A stretch of DNA of 7,659 nucleotides from an uncultured Peptococcaceae bacterium (GCA_945949655.1 CAMFFG010000050.1:1-7659), one strand, 5' to 3'; positions 1 through 5,564 are shown, counted from the stretch's first letter. Notes: generated from the letters alone by a model not told the origin. Made by a program: numbers and translations.

Positions 1-44
1 AATTCATTAATCCAATCAGCATTTTTATATGGACTTACAGATAA

Positions 45-56
45 TGTTGTACAACA
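45..56. promoter_or_regulatory. 12-bp perfect palindrome upstream of the stalk-domain gene
   Basis: TGTTGTACAACA is a perfect 12-bp inverted repeat that ends 25 bp before the chosen start at 82 and lies next to the ribosome binding site region. It could be a repressor operator. No convincing -35/-10 pair was found in the 81 bp available, so the promoter may lie to the left of the window. The symmetry is seen directly; the regulatory role is inferred. Confidence 0.3.
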
Positions 57-81
57 AACCATAAAAAGGATGGATATTAGG

Positions 82-651
82 ATGAAATCATGGACTGAAA
101 AAACAGTTGCATTTACATTAACAGTGGCCCTGCTGGGGGCGGCAGGCAGTCCGGTATGGGCGGAGCAGCAGGATATTACCGTATGTCCGGAGCCAACAGC
201 GGAGTTGACAGCAGCTCCGACCGCTATGAACTATAATATTGTGGTAAATGATGTGGAACTTTCGGTGGAGGCTTACCGCCAGGGCGACCGCATTATGGTG
301 CCGGTGCGGGCGGTAGGAAATGCGCTGGGCTGCACCGTGGAATGGCATGAGGACCGCACCATCACGCTGGATAATGGGGTGATGCACACTGTTTTAACCA
401 TTGGGGAGGATCAGTATTTTGTAGTAACCAGCAATCCGGATCTGGTGGGCATGAGCGCGCCCTTTGCGCTGGGTGCAGCGCCGGTGCTGCAGGGCAATAC
501 GGCCTATATGCCGGTGGAATTGCTGGGACCGCTGTACGGCAACGCAGGATCGGTTGTAACGGTGCAAAACGGTACAGTGCATATTTGCGCACCCAGGACT
601 AGCCCCAAACCGCTATACGGCCGTGCAGCGGTTCTATCCGGCACGTTATAA
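82..651 (+). CDS. Secreted protein with copper amine oxidase N-terminal-like (stalk) domain
   Basis: A 189-residue exported protein. Residues 1-27 form a signal peptide: a charged start (MKSWTEK), a hydrophobic core (VAFTLTVALLGAAG) and a probable cleavage after VWA. Residues about 52-165 show the pattern of the copper amine oxidase N-terminal domain: a short strand (NYNIVVNDVEL), then RIMVPVRAVGNALGCTVEW, then TITLDNG, with a second half containing AYMPVELLGPLYG. In Bacillota this domain is mostly a non-catalytic surface module repeated in exported proteins, and no amine oxidase catalytic domain is present. The start at 82 is preferred over the in-frame ATG at 70, because AAAAAGGA (63-70) is spaced 11 nt from 82 and would overlap the earlier ATG. 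The gene stands alone and ends before a strong terminator. Its specific role is unknown. Confidence 0.8.
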   Translation: MKSWTEKTVAFTLTVALLGAAGSPVWAEQQDITVCPEPTAELTAAPTAMNYNIVVNDVELSVEAYRQGDRIMVPVRAVGNALGCTVEWHEDRTITLDNGVMHTVLTIGEDQYFVVTSNPDLVGMSAPFALGAAPVLQGNTAYMPVELLGPLYGNAGSVVTVQNGTVHICAPRTSPKPLYGRAAVLSGTL

Positions 652-704
652 AAACGGCATAGGCGCAAAAGCCTTGCACGCCAAACAGACCAGCCCCGAC
701 ACAC

Positions 705-754
705 AAACCCCCGCCCGCATGACAGAATAACCGGTCATACAGGCGGGGGTTTTC
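705..754 (+). terminator. Rho-independent terminator of the stalk-domain gene
   Basis: AAACCCCCGCC (705-715) pairs perfectly with GGCGGGGGTTT (742-752). A further ATGAC (719-723) / GTCAT (734-738) stem lies inside, and the hairpin runs into TTTTCTTTG. It sits 54 bp after the stop codon. The minus-strand side has a poorer U tract (TTTGTG) but could also stop transcription coming from the YgbA-family gene. Confidence 0.88.
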
Positions 755-805
755 TTTGTCTTGGGTTACAGCGCACCTGGTTTGATGATGTTTTACGATT
801 GTGCT

Positions 806-1129
806 TTATAAATGCCGCTGCTCTTTTTTGGTCTCTATCAGATGCCGAATGGCCATAATAGGGTGATAAAAAAGCATTCTGGGGGCGGAGAACCGCATGA
901 CAGCGCGAATTTTTTCCCGCATTTCCGGCTGGTAGCAATGCACCTTGCAGTTAGAGCAGAAGGTTTTTGTCTCCATGAACGGGCATTTGTCGCTGCGCAG
1001 TCTGGCGTAGGCATCCAGTGCGGAGCAGTCAGGGCAGAGCGTTGTACTGCCATGCTGTTTGCGGCAGTACAGGGTGATCATCAGCGTGACGATCTCTTTT
1101 TCCCGTTGTCGTTTGGTTCTGGTATCCAT
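806..1129 (-). CDS. YgbA-family (nitrous oxide-stimulated promoter family) cysteine-rich protein
   Basis: 107 residues matching the YgbA_NO family, whose E. coli member YgbA belongs to the NsrR nitrosative-stress regulon. Visible family features are IVTLMITLYCRKQHG near residues 13-27, LCPDC (31-35), DKCPFMETKTFCSNCKVHCY (47-66) and VMRFSAPRMLFYHP near 76-89. Seven cysteines (22, 32, 35, 49, 58, 61, 65) suggest a metal or iron-sulfur site; this is inference. The start at 1129 is set by AGGAG (1140-1144) at 10-nt spacing. A longer in-frame reading would run through the tRNA and is rejected. The length equals the family's usual size. The gene lies downstream of tRNA-Ser on the same strand, separated by a terminator. 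No NsrR-like site was recognised upstream, so its promoter is unclear. Confidence 0.85.
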   Translation of the reverse strand: MDTRTKRQREKEIVTLMITLYCRKQHGSTTLCPDCSALDAYARLRSDKCPFMETKTFCSNCKVHCYQPEMREKIRAVMRFSAPRMLFYHPIMAIRHLIETKKEQRHL

Positions 1130-1200
1130 CTGTATCGATCTCCTTATGATGAAAGGTAAGAAAATGTAAAAGTAAACGGATGGTCGAATGACCGGATAAA

Positions 1201-1230
1201 ATAAAAAATCCCGAGAATTTCTCGGGATTT
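1201..1230 (-). terminator. Terminator of tRNA-Ser transcript
   Basis: Read on the minus strand, an 11-bp perfect stem (AAATCCCGAGA / TCTCGGGATTT, 1220-1230 with 1206-1216) with a 3-nt loop is followed by TTTTTATTTTAT. It starts five bases after the encoded CCA of the tRNA, as expected for a single tRNA unit. Readthrough could feed the YgbA-family gene. Confidence 0.9.
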
Positions 1231-1234
1231 CTTC

Positions 1235-1324
1235 TGGCGGAGAGAAAGGGATTTGAACCCTTGATACAGTTGCCCGTATACACGCTTTCCAGGCGTGCTC
1301 CTTCGACCACTCGGACATCTCTCC
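1235..1324 (-). tRNA. tRNA-Ser (anticodon GGA), CCA encoded
   Basis: A full cloverleaf can be drawn on the minus strand. The acceptor stem is GGAGAGA / TCTCTCC, with discriminator G and an encoded CCA (1237-1235). The D stem is TCC / GGA. The anticodon stem CACGC / GCGTG holds the loop CTGGAAA, giving anticodon GGA (1290-1288), which reads UCC and UCU. A long variable arm with ATAC / GTAT pairing is the class II feature expected of serine tRNAs. The T arm is AAGGG / CCCTT around TTCAAAT. Total length is 90 nt with CCA. Confidence 0.97.
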
Positions 1325-1344
1325 ATGTGCTTTCAGCAAGGAGT

Positions 1345-1373
1345 ATTCTATCATGTTTGGAAGGGCAAGTCAA
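1345..1373 (-). promoter_or_regulatory. Sigma70-type promoter of tRNA-Ser
   Basis: On the minus strand, TTGACT (1373-1368) and TAGAAT (1350-1345) are separated by exactly 17 bp. The -10 ends 20 bp upstream of the mature tRNA 5' end, leaving a short 5' leader. This is one of the best promoter matches in the window. Confidence 0.8.
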
Positions 1374-1554
1374 GCGGGAAAAATCATTTTTTCGGAAATT
1401 TTTTGCGCGTGCGGCCATCAGGCAGAAAAGCTCTGCTGACCGAAGAGGATGCAATTTTGCCAGCGTGATTATTTTTTGTCCATCTCGTACATACTATAGA
1501 ACAAAGTGAAAAACAGTAGGGAAAGGCACTATTGAAAAAATGGAGGTGTTGGGC

Positions 1555-1749
1555 ATGGATCTGGCTCTGGAACTGGAGGAGGCAAAGGAGCAGTGGAAAA
1601 ACATGCAGAGTGTATACAATGAGGTCAGCGACCCGGCCCTGATCGATGCGGTGATCTATCAGGTGATGGCGGCAGAGCGGCGGTATGAATATCTGTTGCG
1701 GCTGGCTAAAAGCGAATCGCTGACCTGCGAAAATATTCCGCTCCGCTGA
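1555..1749 (+). CDS. DUF2508 family (YaaL-like) small protein
   Basis: A 64-residue, charged, helical protein without membrane segments. The pattern LEEAKEQW ... YNEVSDPALIDAVIYQVMAAERRYEYLLRLAK is that of the DUF2508/YaaL family, whose gene is commonly next to bofA in Bacillota. The start at 1555 is chosen because GGAGGTG (1542-1548) lies 6 nt upstream. The in-frame ATG at 1540 would overlap that ribosome binding site and has none of its own. It is followed 59 bp later by bofA on the same strand with no terminator between, so the two probably form an operon. The function of the family is not established. No convincing promoter was found in 1374-1554; only weak -10-like TATAGA at 1495-1500. 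Confidence 0.85.
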   Translation: MDLALELEEAKEQWKNMQSVYNEVSDPALIDAVIYQVMAAERRYEYLLRLAKSESLTCENIPLR

Positions 1750-1808
1750 CATAATGGGAAGCGCCGCAGCATAGGATAAAACAGACTATACTGCCGGGGG
1801 GACGTGTT

Positions 1809-2081
1809 ATGCCGCATATCCAGATGGAAACTGTTTTATTTGTATTTTTTGCCGTGGCTTTGATTTTTCTCATTGCCCGTCTGGCCACTGCGCCGGTGCA
1901 GATGATGCTGAAGCTGCTGATGAATTCGGTGCTGGCGGTGGTGATTCTGTGTTTTATCAGCATGATCGGCGAATACTGGGGCGTGCATCTGCCTATTAAT
2001 CCGGTGACGGTGCTGCTGATCGCCATTCTGGGTCTGCCGGGGTTGCTGCTGGTGGCGGTGCTTTATGTGCTGCTGGTCTGA
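1809..2081 (+). CDS. bofA: BofA family membrane protein (pro-sigmaK processing inhibitor-like)
   Basis: 90 residues, almost wholly hydrophobic. Segments at about 8-26, 33-52 and 66-89 can be read as membrane spans. The layout (short N terminus, two spans, then the INPVTVLLIAILGLPGLLLVAVL end) is that of the BofA family. In Bacillus subtilis BofA holds the SpoIVFB intramembrane protease inactive in the forespore membrane until sigmaK is needed. Family members also occur in non-sporulating relatives, so sporulation cannot be concluded from this gene. The start has GGGGGA (1796-1802 region) 7 nt upstream. The DUF2508 gene just before it matches the yaaL-bofA order of Bacillota and supports the call. 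A terminator follows 62 bp after the stop. Confidence 0.85.
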   Translation: MPHIQMETVLFVFFAVALIFLIARLATAPVQMMLKLLMNSVLAVVILCFISMIGEYWGVHLPINPVTVLLIAILGLPGLLLVAVLYVLLV

Positions 2082-2143
2082 CTGTCGGAATAATTTTATA
2101 AAACCGCTTCTGTAAAATTGCTTCTTAGCGGAAAAACATACGG

Positions 2144-2190
2144 AAAAGCTGCCGGATCGATGTGCAACAGCATCGGTGGGGCAGCTTTTT
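2144..2190 (+). terminator. Terminator of the DUF2508-bofA operon
   Basis: AAAAGCTGCC (2144-2153) pairs with GGCAGCTTTT (2180-2189), with an inner CGATG / CATCG stem, and runs into a T-run. It closes the plus-strand operon. Confidence 0.88.
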
Positions 2191-2222
2191 GTTGTGCCTA
2201 GCGGCGCAGAAAAAACAGACAG

Positions 2223-2266
2223 AAAAAGGCTGCCACAGCAGAAGAAACCGATCTGCTCCAGCAGCC
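2223..2266 (-). terminator. Terminator of the thioredoxin-like gene
   Basis: On the minus strand, GGCTGC (2266-2261) pairs with GCAGCC (2233-2228), with an inner AGCAGA / TCTGCT stem, followed by TTTTT (2227-2223). It faces the bofA terminator 33 bp away, so the convergent operons are insulated by two separate hairpins. Confidence 0.82.
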
Positions 2267-2296
2267 CAGGAGGAAAAATAATAACGCAAAGGTGGA

Positions 2297-2671
2297 TTAT
2301 TTGAATAATCCTTTCAATTTACCGAGGAAGCCCTTTTTCGGATTGATCATGTCGTTGATCTCTTTTTTGAAGATCGATTCACTGATGGCACCAGGCAGGG
2401 ATTCTTTCATTTCCCCGTTCAGGAAAAACACCGACTGCGGCACGCCCATCAGCTGCAGCGATTTGAATGTAGCCAGACCGTCTGGCGTTTTTACATCCAT
2501 ACCATAGAAATTTACCTGGCCTTCAAACTGTGCTGCCACCTTTTCTGCGATGGGTGCCAGCTGTTTACAAACGGAACAGGTTTCTTTAGAGAAGATCACG
2601 ATACAGGTTTCTTTGTTTTCTTTGGTGATCTGTTCAAACTGTTCAGCGTTGATCTGAGGCAAGTTATTCAT
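2297..2671 (-). CDS. Thioredoxin family protein with CSVC active site
   Basis: 124 residues forming one thioredoxin fold. The strand CIVIFSKETCSVCKQLAP carries the redox pair C32 and C35, NFYGMDV follows, and LQLMGVPQSVFFLNG holds the conserved cis-proline (P78). There is no signal peptide, so it should act in the cytosol. The active site is TCSVC instead of the classical WCGPC: the tryptophan, glycine and proline are all replaced, which usually shifts redox potential and partner choice. A further cysteine (C23) and a basic, Gly/Lys-rich tail after residue 110 are extra features. The start has GGAGTG (2684-2679) at 7-nt spacing. It has its own promoter and terminator. It may be a glutaredoxin- or TlpA-like reductase of unknown partner; calling it the main thioredoxin would be unsafe. 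Confidence 0.88.
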   Translation of the reverse strand: MNNLPQINAEQFEQITKENKETCIVIFSKETCSVCKQLAPIAEKVAAQFEGQVNFYGMDVKTPDGLATFKSLQLMGVPQSVFFLNGEMKESLPGAISESIFKKEINDMINPKKGFLGKLKGLFK

Positions 2672-2701
2672 ACGTCGTCACTCCAATGTTCAAAATATTT
2701 A

Positions 2702-2716
2702 TTATGATAATTATAT
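2702..2716. promoter_or_regulatory. PerR/Fur-like operator candidate at the thioredoxin promoter
   Basis: TTATGATAATTATAT matches 12 of 14 fixed positions of the PerR consensus TTATAATNATTATAA. It overlaps the -10 and expected start of the thioredoxin-like gene's promoter, the right place for a repressor. The DNA here is very AT-rich, so a chance match is possible. Confidence 0.35.
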
Positions 2717-2743
2717 TGTACTGTAAATTCGCACGTTTGACAA
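2715..2743 (-). promoter_or_regulatory. Promoter of the thioredoxin-like gene
   Basis: Minus-strand TTGTCA (2743-2738), a 17-bp spacer and TACAAT (2720-2715) lie 44 bp upstream of the start codon. Confidence 0.72.
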
Positions 2744-2849
2744 ATACCTTTTTTGTATTTTGCAAAAAAATTCATACCGGATCCGGGAGAATCGCTTCGG
2801 TTGGGGGAAAACAGGGCTGATTCACTTTATAAATGCAGTTTTCCACTGC

Positions 2850-2966
2850 TTATGCACAGGCTTTGAAAAAAATCCACGAAACTATACACAGAGCAAAGGC
2901 CCGATTTTATGGTTATGCACAGAGTTATCCACATTATCCACAGAAAACAGTGCAGCAGTATCCACA
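2850..2966 (+). other. DnaA-box cluster (candidate oriC or DnaA-binding regulatory region)
   Basis: Six 9-mers match the DnaA box TTATNCACA, all on the plus strand: TTATGCACA (2850-2858), CTATACACA (2882-2890), TTATGCACA (2913-2921), TTATCCACA (2925-2933), TTATCCACA (2934-2942) and GTATCCACA (2958-2966). Four fit fully and two differ only at position 1. A weaker TTTTCCACT lies at 2839-2847. Boxes four and five abut head to tail. Starts of boxes 1, 2, 3 and 5 are 32, 31 and 21 bp apart, close to 3, 3 and 2 helical turns. The cluster lies in a 561-bp intergenic gap (2672-3233) between divergent genes. An AT-rich stretch at about 2686-2730 could serve as an unwinding element. No dnaA, dnaN or rpmH is in the window, so this may be an origin apart from dnaA, or a DnaA titration or control site. 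The boxes are seen; the function is inferred. Confidence 0.8.
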
Positions 2967-3082
2967 GCTTTTCATGCATGGAAATTCTCTATGGGGGAGA
3001 AAACTGTCGCTATCAGAAAAACAAAATCAACAGCAGTCGAATCCGTGCTGCGTTCTGGTATAAAAAAGAGGAGCCGGAGCGA

Positions 3083-3145
3083 ATGTATAAAATAAAAATC
3101 GAATTGCAAGGTGTATGCAGTCCTTCTGCGGAAAATAAACATTGA
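3083..3145 (+). CDS. Possible 20-residue small ORF between the DnaA boxes and the YigZ gene
   Basis: An ATG ORF of 20 codons starting MYKIKIELQG has AGAGGAG (3067-3073) 9 nt upstream. An extended -10-like TGGTATAAA (3056-3064) precedes it, but no good -35 was found. Its stop codon overlaps the -35 of the YigZ-gene promoter. No family is recognised. It could be a small protein, a leader peptide or chance. Confidence 0.2.
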   Translation: MYKIKIELQGVCSPSAENKH

Positions 3146-3171
3146 GCAAGCCGGCTGCTCTATGCTAAAAT
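3142..3171 (+). promoter_or_regulatory. Promoter of the YigZ-family gene
   Basis: TTGAGC (3142-3147), an 18-bp spacer and TAAAAT (3166-3171) with an extended TGC just before the -10. It lies about 60 bp upstream of the start codon. Confidence 0.6.
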
Positions 3172-3233
3172 AACAGCAAATGCAGAAAATGATTTATGTC
3201 ATATACAGTTTGGAGAAAATTGCGGAGGAAGCT

Positions 3234-3860
3234 ATGTTAAAAACATATCGCACGGTTGAACAGGCCGGTCAGGATGAGATCGTAATTGAAAAATCTATAT
3301 TTATCGGTTATGCCAGACCGGTAGCCAGTGAAGAAGAAGCCCAGGCCTTTATACAGGAGATCCGGAAAAAACACCGGGATGCCACCCATAATGTGCCGGC
3401 CTATGTGCTGGGCGATCACAACGATATCCAGCGCTGCAATGATGACGGAGAGCCGTCTGGTACAGCTGGCGTGCCAGTGCTGGAAGTACTGAAAAAAGAA
3501 GATGTGCGCAATGTGGCGGTGGTAGTCACCCGCTATTTTGGCGGCATCAAGCTGGGCACCGGCGGGCTGGTGCGGGCCTATACCAAAGGCGCAAAAATTG
3601 CCTTAGAAGCCGCAAAAATTATTACACGCGTATTATATCAGGTGGTGGTGGTTTCGGTGGATTACACCATGCTGGGCTCGTTACAGAACCAGTTGCGCCT
3701 GAAGCAGTATGATACAAAAGATATTGTTTATGATGAAATGGTGCATCTGCATGTATGGGTGCGGGAAGAAGATGTTGCTGCGTTTAAAGCGCTGGTGGTG
3801 GAATGGACCAACGGGCGGGCTGTGATTGCCGATGGGGAAATGGCGTATCGAATTTGCTGA
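3234..3860 (+). CDS. yigZ: YigZ/IMPACT (UPF0029) family protein
   Basis: 208 residues with the two-domain YigZ layout. The N-terminal IMPACT domain (about 14-122) contains KSIFIGYARPV, HNVPAYVLG, CNDDGEPSGTAGVPVLEVL (68-86) and the family signature VVTRYFGGIKLGTGGLVRAYTKGA (97-120). The C-terminal ferredoxin-like DUF1949 domain (about 137-200) follows. Length is typical. Bacterial members are widespread housekeeping proteins of unclear function; the eukaryotic relative IMPACT regulates the translation kinase GCN2. The start at 3234 has GGAGG (3224-3228) 5 nt upstream and matches the usual family start. An upstream in-frame ATG at 3180 lacks a ribosome binding site. The gene points away from the DnaA boxes and is monocistronic, ending near a hairpin shared with the next gene. 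Confidence 0.92.
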   Translation: MLKTYRTVEQAGQDEIVIEKSIFIGYARPVASEEEAQAFIQEIRKKHRDATHNVPAYVLGDHNDIQRCNDDGEPSGTAGVPVLEVLKKEDVRNVAVVVTRYFGGIKLGTGGLVRAYTKGAKIALEAAKIITRVLYQVVVVSVDYTMLGSLQNQLRLKQYDTKDIVYDEMVHLHVWVREEDVAAFKALVVEWTNGRAVIADGEMAYRIC

Positions 3861-3904
3861 CAGATAAGTGGTATGGCTCAAAAAAATATCCATATAATCG
3901 CAAT

Positions 3905-3941
3905 AAAAAGGGGGCAAGCCTGTATGGGCCTGTCCCCTTTT
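3905..3941. terminator. Bidirectional terminator between converging genes
   Basis: AAAAGGGG (3906-3913) pairs with CCCCTTTT (3934-3941), with an inner, imperfect CAAGCC / GGCCTG stem. The minus-strand side has the better U tract (TTTTTATTG) and suits the small acidic gene. The plus side has only four Ts, all in the stem. Confidence 0.75.
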
Positions 3942-3962
3942 GCAATATCCTGTTGTGCGCAA

Positions 3963-4223
3963 TTAGTGCTCTTCGATGTAATAAATCACATAGGCTCTTT
4001 CGTAGTCCTGACGGATGATGTTCATAACGTCGATGCCGACAGAAATTTCCCCGATCAGGTTGAAATCCATATTGATGTCGAAGTCTTCATCTTCTGTCGC
4101 TTTGATTACGTCGATCTGTGGATTGGGATCGTGGTCTGGTTTGATCCCCAGAGCTAAATATTTTTCTTTTGCTTCTTCTGCGCTGTCTGCGAAGATAACC
4201 TGTGTATGGCTGGTATGCTGCAT
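3963..4223 (-). CDS. Small acidic protein of unknown function
   Basis: 86 residues that I do not assign to any family. The protein is strongly acidic: 19 Asp/Glu against 6 Lys/Arg, with a TEDEDFD run at residues 43-49. It has no signal peptide or membrane segment. The N-terminal part (about 8-29, including SAEEAKEKYLALGI) looks helical, and hydrophobic residues alternate in the second half, for example ISVGIDVMNII and AYVIYYI, suggesting strands in a small alpha/beta fold. It is likely a real gene: AGGAG lies about 9 nt before the start, a near-consensus promoter lies at 4266-4294 and a terminator follows. It is monocistronic. Confidence 0.72.
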   Translation of the reverse strand: MQHTSHTQVIFADSAEEAKEKYLALGIKPDHDPNPQIDVIKATEDEDFDINMDFNLIGEISVGIDVMNIIRQDYERAYVIYYIEEH

Positions 4224-4265
4224 AACAAAACACTCCTTTGAGGTAATTTAAAAATTGCTGACACT

Positions 4266-4294
4266 ATTATAACAGATTATAGTATAAGATTCAA
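4266..4294 (-). promoter_or_regulatory. Strong promoter of the small acidic protein gene
   Basis: Minus-strand TTGAAT (4294-4289), a 17-bp spacer and a perfect TATAAT (4271-4266). An imperfect inverted repeat (ACTATTATAA with TTATAGT, 4263-4283) overlaps the -10 and spacer and could be an operator. Confidence 0.8.
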
Positions 4295-4302
4295 AATAAT
4301 TT

Positions 4303-4359
4303 CCTAAAAAACAAAGGGATTTCTGTTTTGGCGCTGGCGCAAACAGAGATCCCTTTGTT
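4303..4359 (-). terminator. Terminator of lrgAB
   Basis: Read on the minus strand, AACAAAGGGAT (4359-4349) pairs perfectly with ATCCCTTTGTT (4320-4310), with an inner TCTGTTT / AAACAGA stem, followed by TTTTTTAGG. It begins just after the lrgB stop. Its end is less than 15 bp from the -35 of the next gene's promoter on the same strand. Confidence 0.92.
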
Positions 4360-4363
4360 GCAG

Positions 4364-5074
4364 TTATAAAATGGCTGCGAATAAAAAGGCCCACAGTACC
4401 GTAAAAAATCCGGCCAGCCCCATGGCGATTCCGCTCATGGCGCCTTGCAGTTCGCCCATGGCAATGGCGCGGGTAGTACCGACAGCATGGCTGCAAGTGC
4501 CAATACCTACACCCTGGGCCACAGGGTCTTCCACGCGAAACAGCTTTACCATAAAAGGCGCTATGATAGATCCGGTAATGCCAGTAAAGATAACCGCAGC
4601 GATGCCAATGGGCACGATACCGCCCAGCTGTTCCGTTACGCCCATGGCAATCGGTGTGGTCACCGATTTGCTCAGCAGAGAGGCAGTCAGCGTATTGTCC
4701 AGACCAAACAGTTTGCACAGACCAAATATGACTGCCATAGAAGCAAAGGAACCCACAATGGTGCCAGCCAGAATAGGCTTGAGATTGGCTTTCAGAATCT
4801 GCAGATTTTTGTAGATGGGAACAGCCAGTGCCGCTGTAGCTGGCGCCAGGAACAGATTGATCAGATCGCCACCTTTGCTGAATGCTTCCATAGGGATATC
4901 AAACAGCTTCAAAAAGGCAATGATCAGAATCACCGCGATCAGCAGTGGATTGGCAATGGGATTCTGTATCTTCCGGCTGATGAGGATGCCCACCTGATAC
5001 ATAAAGATACTCAGCACAACACCAAAATAAGGAGAGTACAGCACTTCATTGAGATTTTGCAGCAAGTCTTGCAC
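4364..5074 (-). CDS. lrgB: LrgB/CidB family membrane protein
   Basis: 236 residues with about seven hydrophobic segments. Family blocks are clear: LFLAPATAALAVPIYKN (74-90), LLSKSVTTPIAMGVTEQLGG (133-152) and GIGTCSHAVGTTRAIAMGELQGAMSG (190-215). LrgAB in Staphylococcus counters murein hydrolase activity and lysis; relatives in other bacteria and chloroplasts move small carboxylates such as pyruvate or glycolate. Either role is possible here. The start is a GTG at 5074, with AAGGAG (5090-5085) 10 nt upstream, inside lrgA. The genes overlap by 29 bp, which implies translational coupling and equal expression. No LytS/LytR regulator is in the window. Confidence 0.93.
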   Translation of the reverse strand: MQDLLQNLNEVLYSPYFGVVLSIFMYQVGILISRKIQNPIANPLLIAVILIIAFLKLFDIPMEAFSKGGDLINLFLAPATAALAVPIYKNLQILKANLKPILAGTIVGSFASMAVIFGLCKLFGLDNTLTASLLSKSVTTPIAMGVTEQLGGIVPIGIAAVIFTGITGSIIAPFMVKLFRVEDPVAQGVGIGTCSHAVGTTRAIAMGELQGAMSGIAMGLAGFFTVLWAFLFAAIL

Positions 5075-5441
5075 GGCGTTTCCGCTCCTTTCGTTTTTCT
5101 TCCAGTTTAATCATGGCTGTGACGGTCCAGGCCGTAACGGCGAATGTAGTAAAAATAGAGACAAAACAGATAAAAATGAGAATGGCCAGTTTTCCTTCCA
5201 TGTAGTGCAGATTCTCCACAATGGATACTGCCGGCGGAATAAAGAAAAAGGCCATATTGTCCAGCAGAAAATCGGTCTGCTTATGAATATGGTACACCTT
5301 GAGCGGGCCCCACAGCAAAAAACAGAATACCAGCAGCATGCTGATCACGCTGGACGGAAAGGGAAAGGGCAGAATGGCTGCGATGGCTTCCCCAACGAGG
5401 CAGATAAAAAAGATGATGGCCAACTGCATCATGATCTTCAT
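5046..5441 (-). CDS. lrgA: LrgA/CidA family holin-like membrane protein
   Basis: 131 residues with four likely spans (about 4-24, 28-46, 60-77 and 85-110) and a strongly basic tail (KLEEKRKERKRRARLAAK). Family marks are the paired-proline motif PFPFPSSVISMLLVF after span 1 and FFFIPPAVSIVE in span 3. The usual glycines of that first motif (PxPxPGSxxG) are serine here. It is the partner of LrgB and is read first in the operon. The start has AAGGAAGG at 10-nt spacing. CidA/LrgA proteins were described as holin-like and oligomeric; the actual transported or controlled molecule in this organism is unknown. Confidence 0.9.
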   Translation of the reverse strand: MKIMMQLAIIFFICLVGEAIAAILPFPFPSSVISMLLVFCFLLWGPLKVYHIHKQTDFLLDNMAFFFIPPAVSIVENLHYMEGKLAILIFICFVSIFTTFAVTAWTVTAMIKLEEKRKERKRRARLAAKSQ

Positions 5442-5528
5442 AGTGTATGCGCCTTCCTTATGTTGAAAATTTTTTGTCGGACGCTGCCTGTCACAACGTC
5501 AATGCAGAATATCTTATTCCTTCTGGTA

Positions 5529-5564
5529 TAAAAAATCAAGCAGGAAATTGCTGTTTTCTGCTTG
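5529..5564 (-). terminator. Hairpin terminator upstream of lrgA
   Basis: Minus-strand CAAGCAG (5564-5558) pairs with CTGCTTG (5543-5537), extended by AAA/TTT pairs around the loop, and is followed by TTTTTT. It lies after the main lysA terminator and before lrgA. It is therefore either a second lysA terminator or an attenuator in the lrgAB leader. Confidence 0.75.

Noticed and set aside
806..1354. 182-residue version of the YgbA-family protein
   Set aside because: Its first 75 codons run through the tRNA-Ser gene and terminator. The start at 1129 has the proper ribosome binding site and gives the usual family length.
1469..1500. Promoter for the DUF2508-bofA operon
   Set aside because: Only partial -10-like sequences (TACTAT, TATAGA) without a proper -35 at 16-18 bp could be found, so no feature is listed.
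2106..2134. CCGCT / AGCGG hairpin after bofA
   Set aside because: It has a five-bp stem with an 18-nt loop and no U tract. The strong terminator just downstream explains transcript ending.
2833..3063. 76-residue plus-strand ORF across the DnaA boxes with repeated Tyr-Pro/Ala-Gln
   Set aside because: It has no ribosome binding site, and its repeats are simply the DnaA boxes read in frame. No family is recognised.
4445..5110. 221-residue plus-strand ORF opposite lrgB
   Set aside because: It is low-complexity and rich in His, Gln and Asn, as expected for an antisense shadow. lrgB has clear family motifs and coupling to lrgA.
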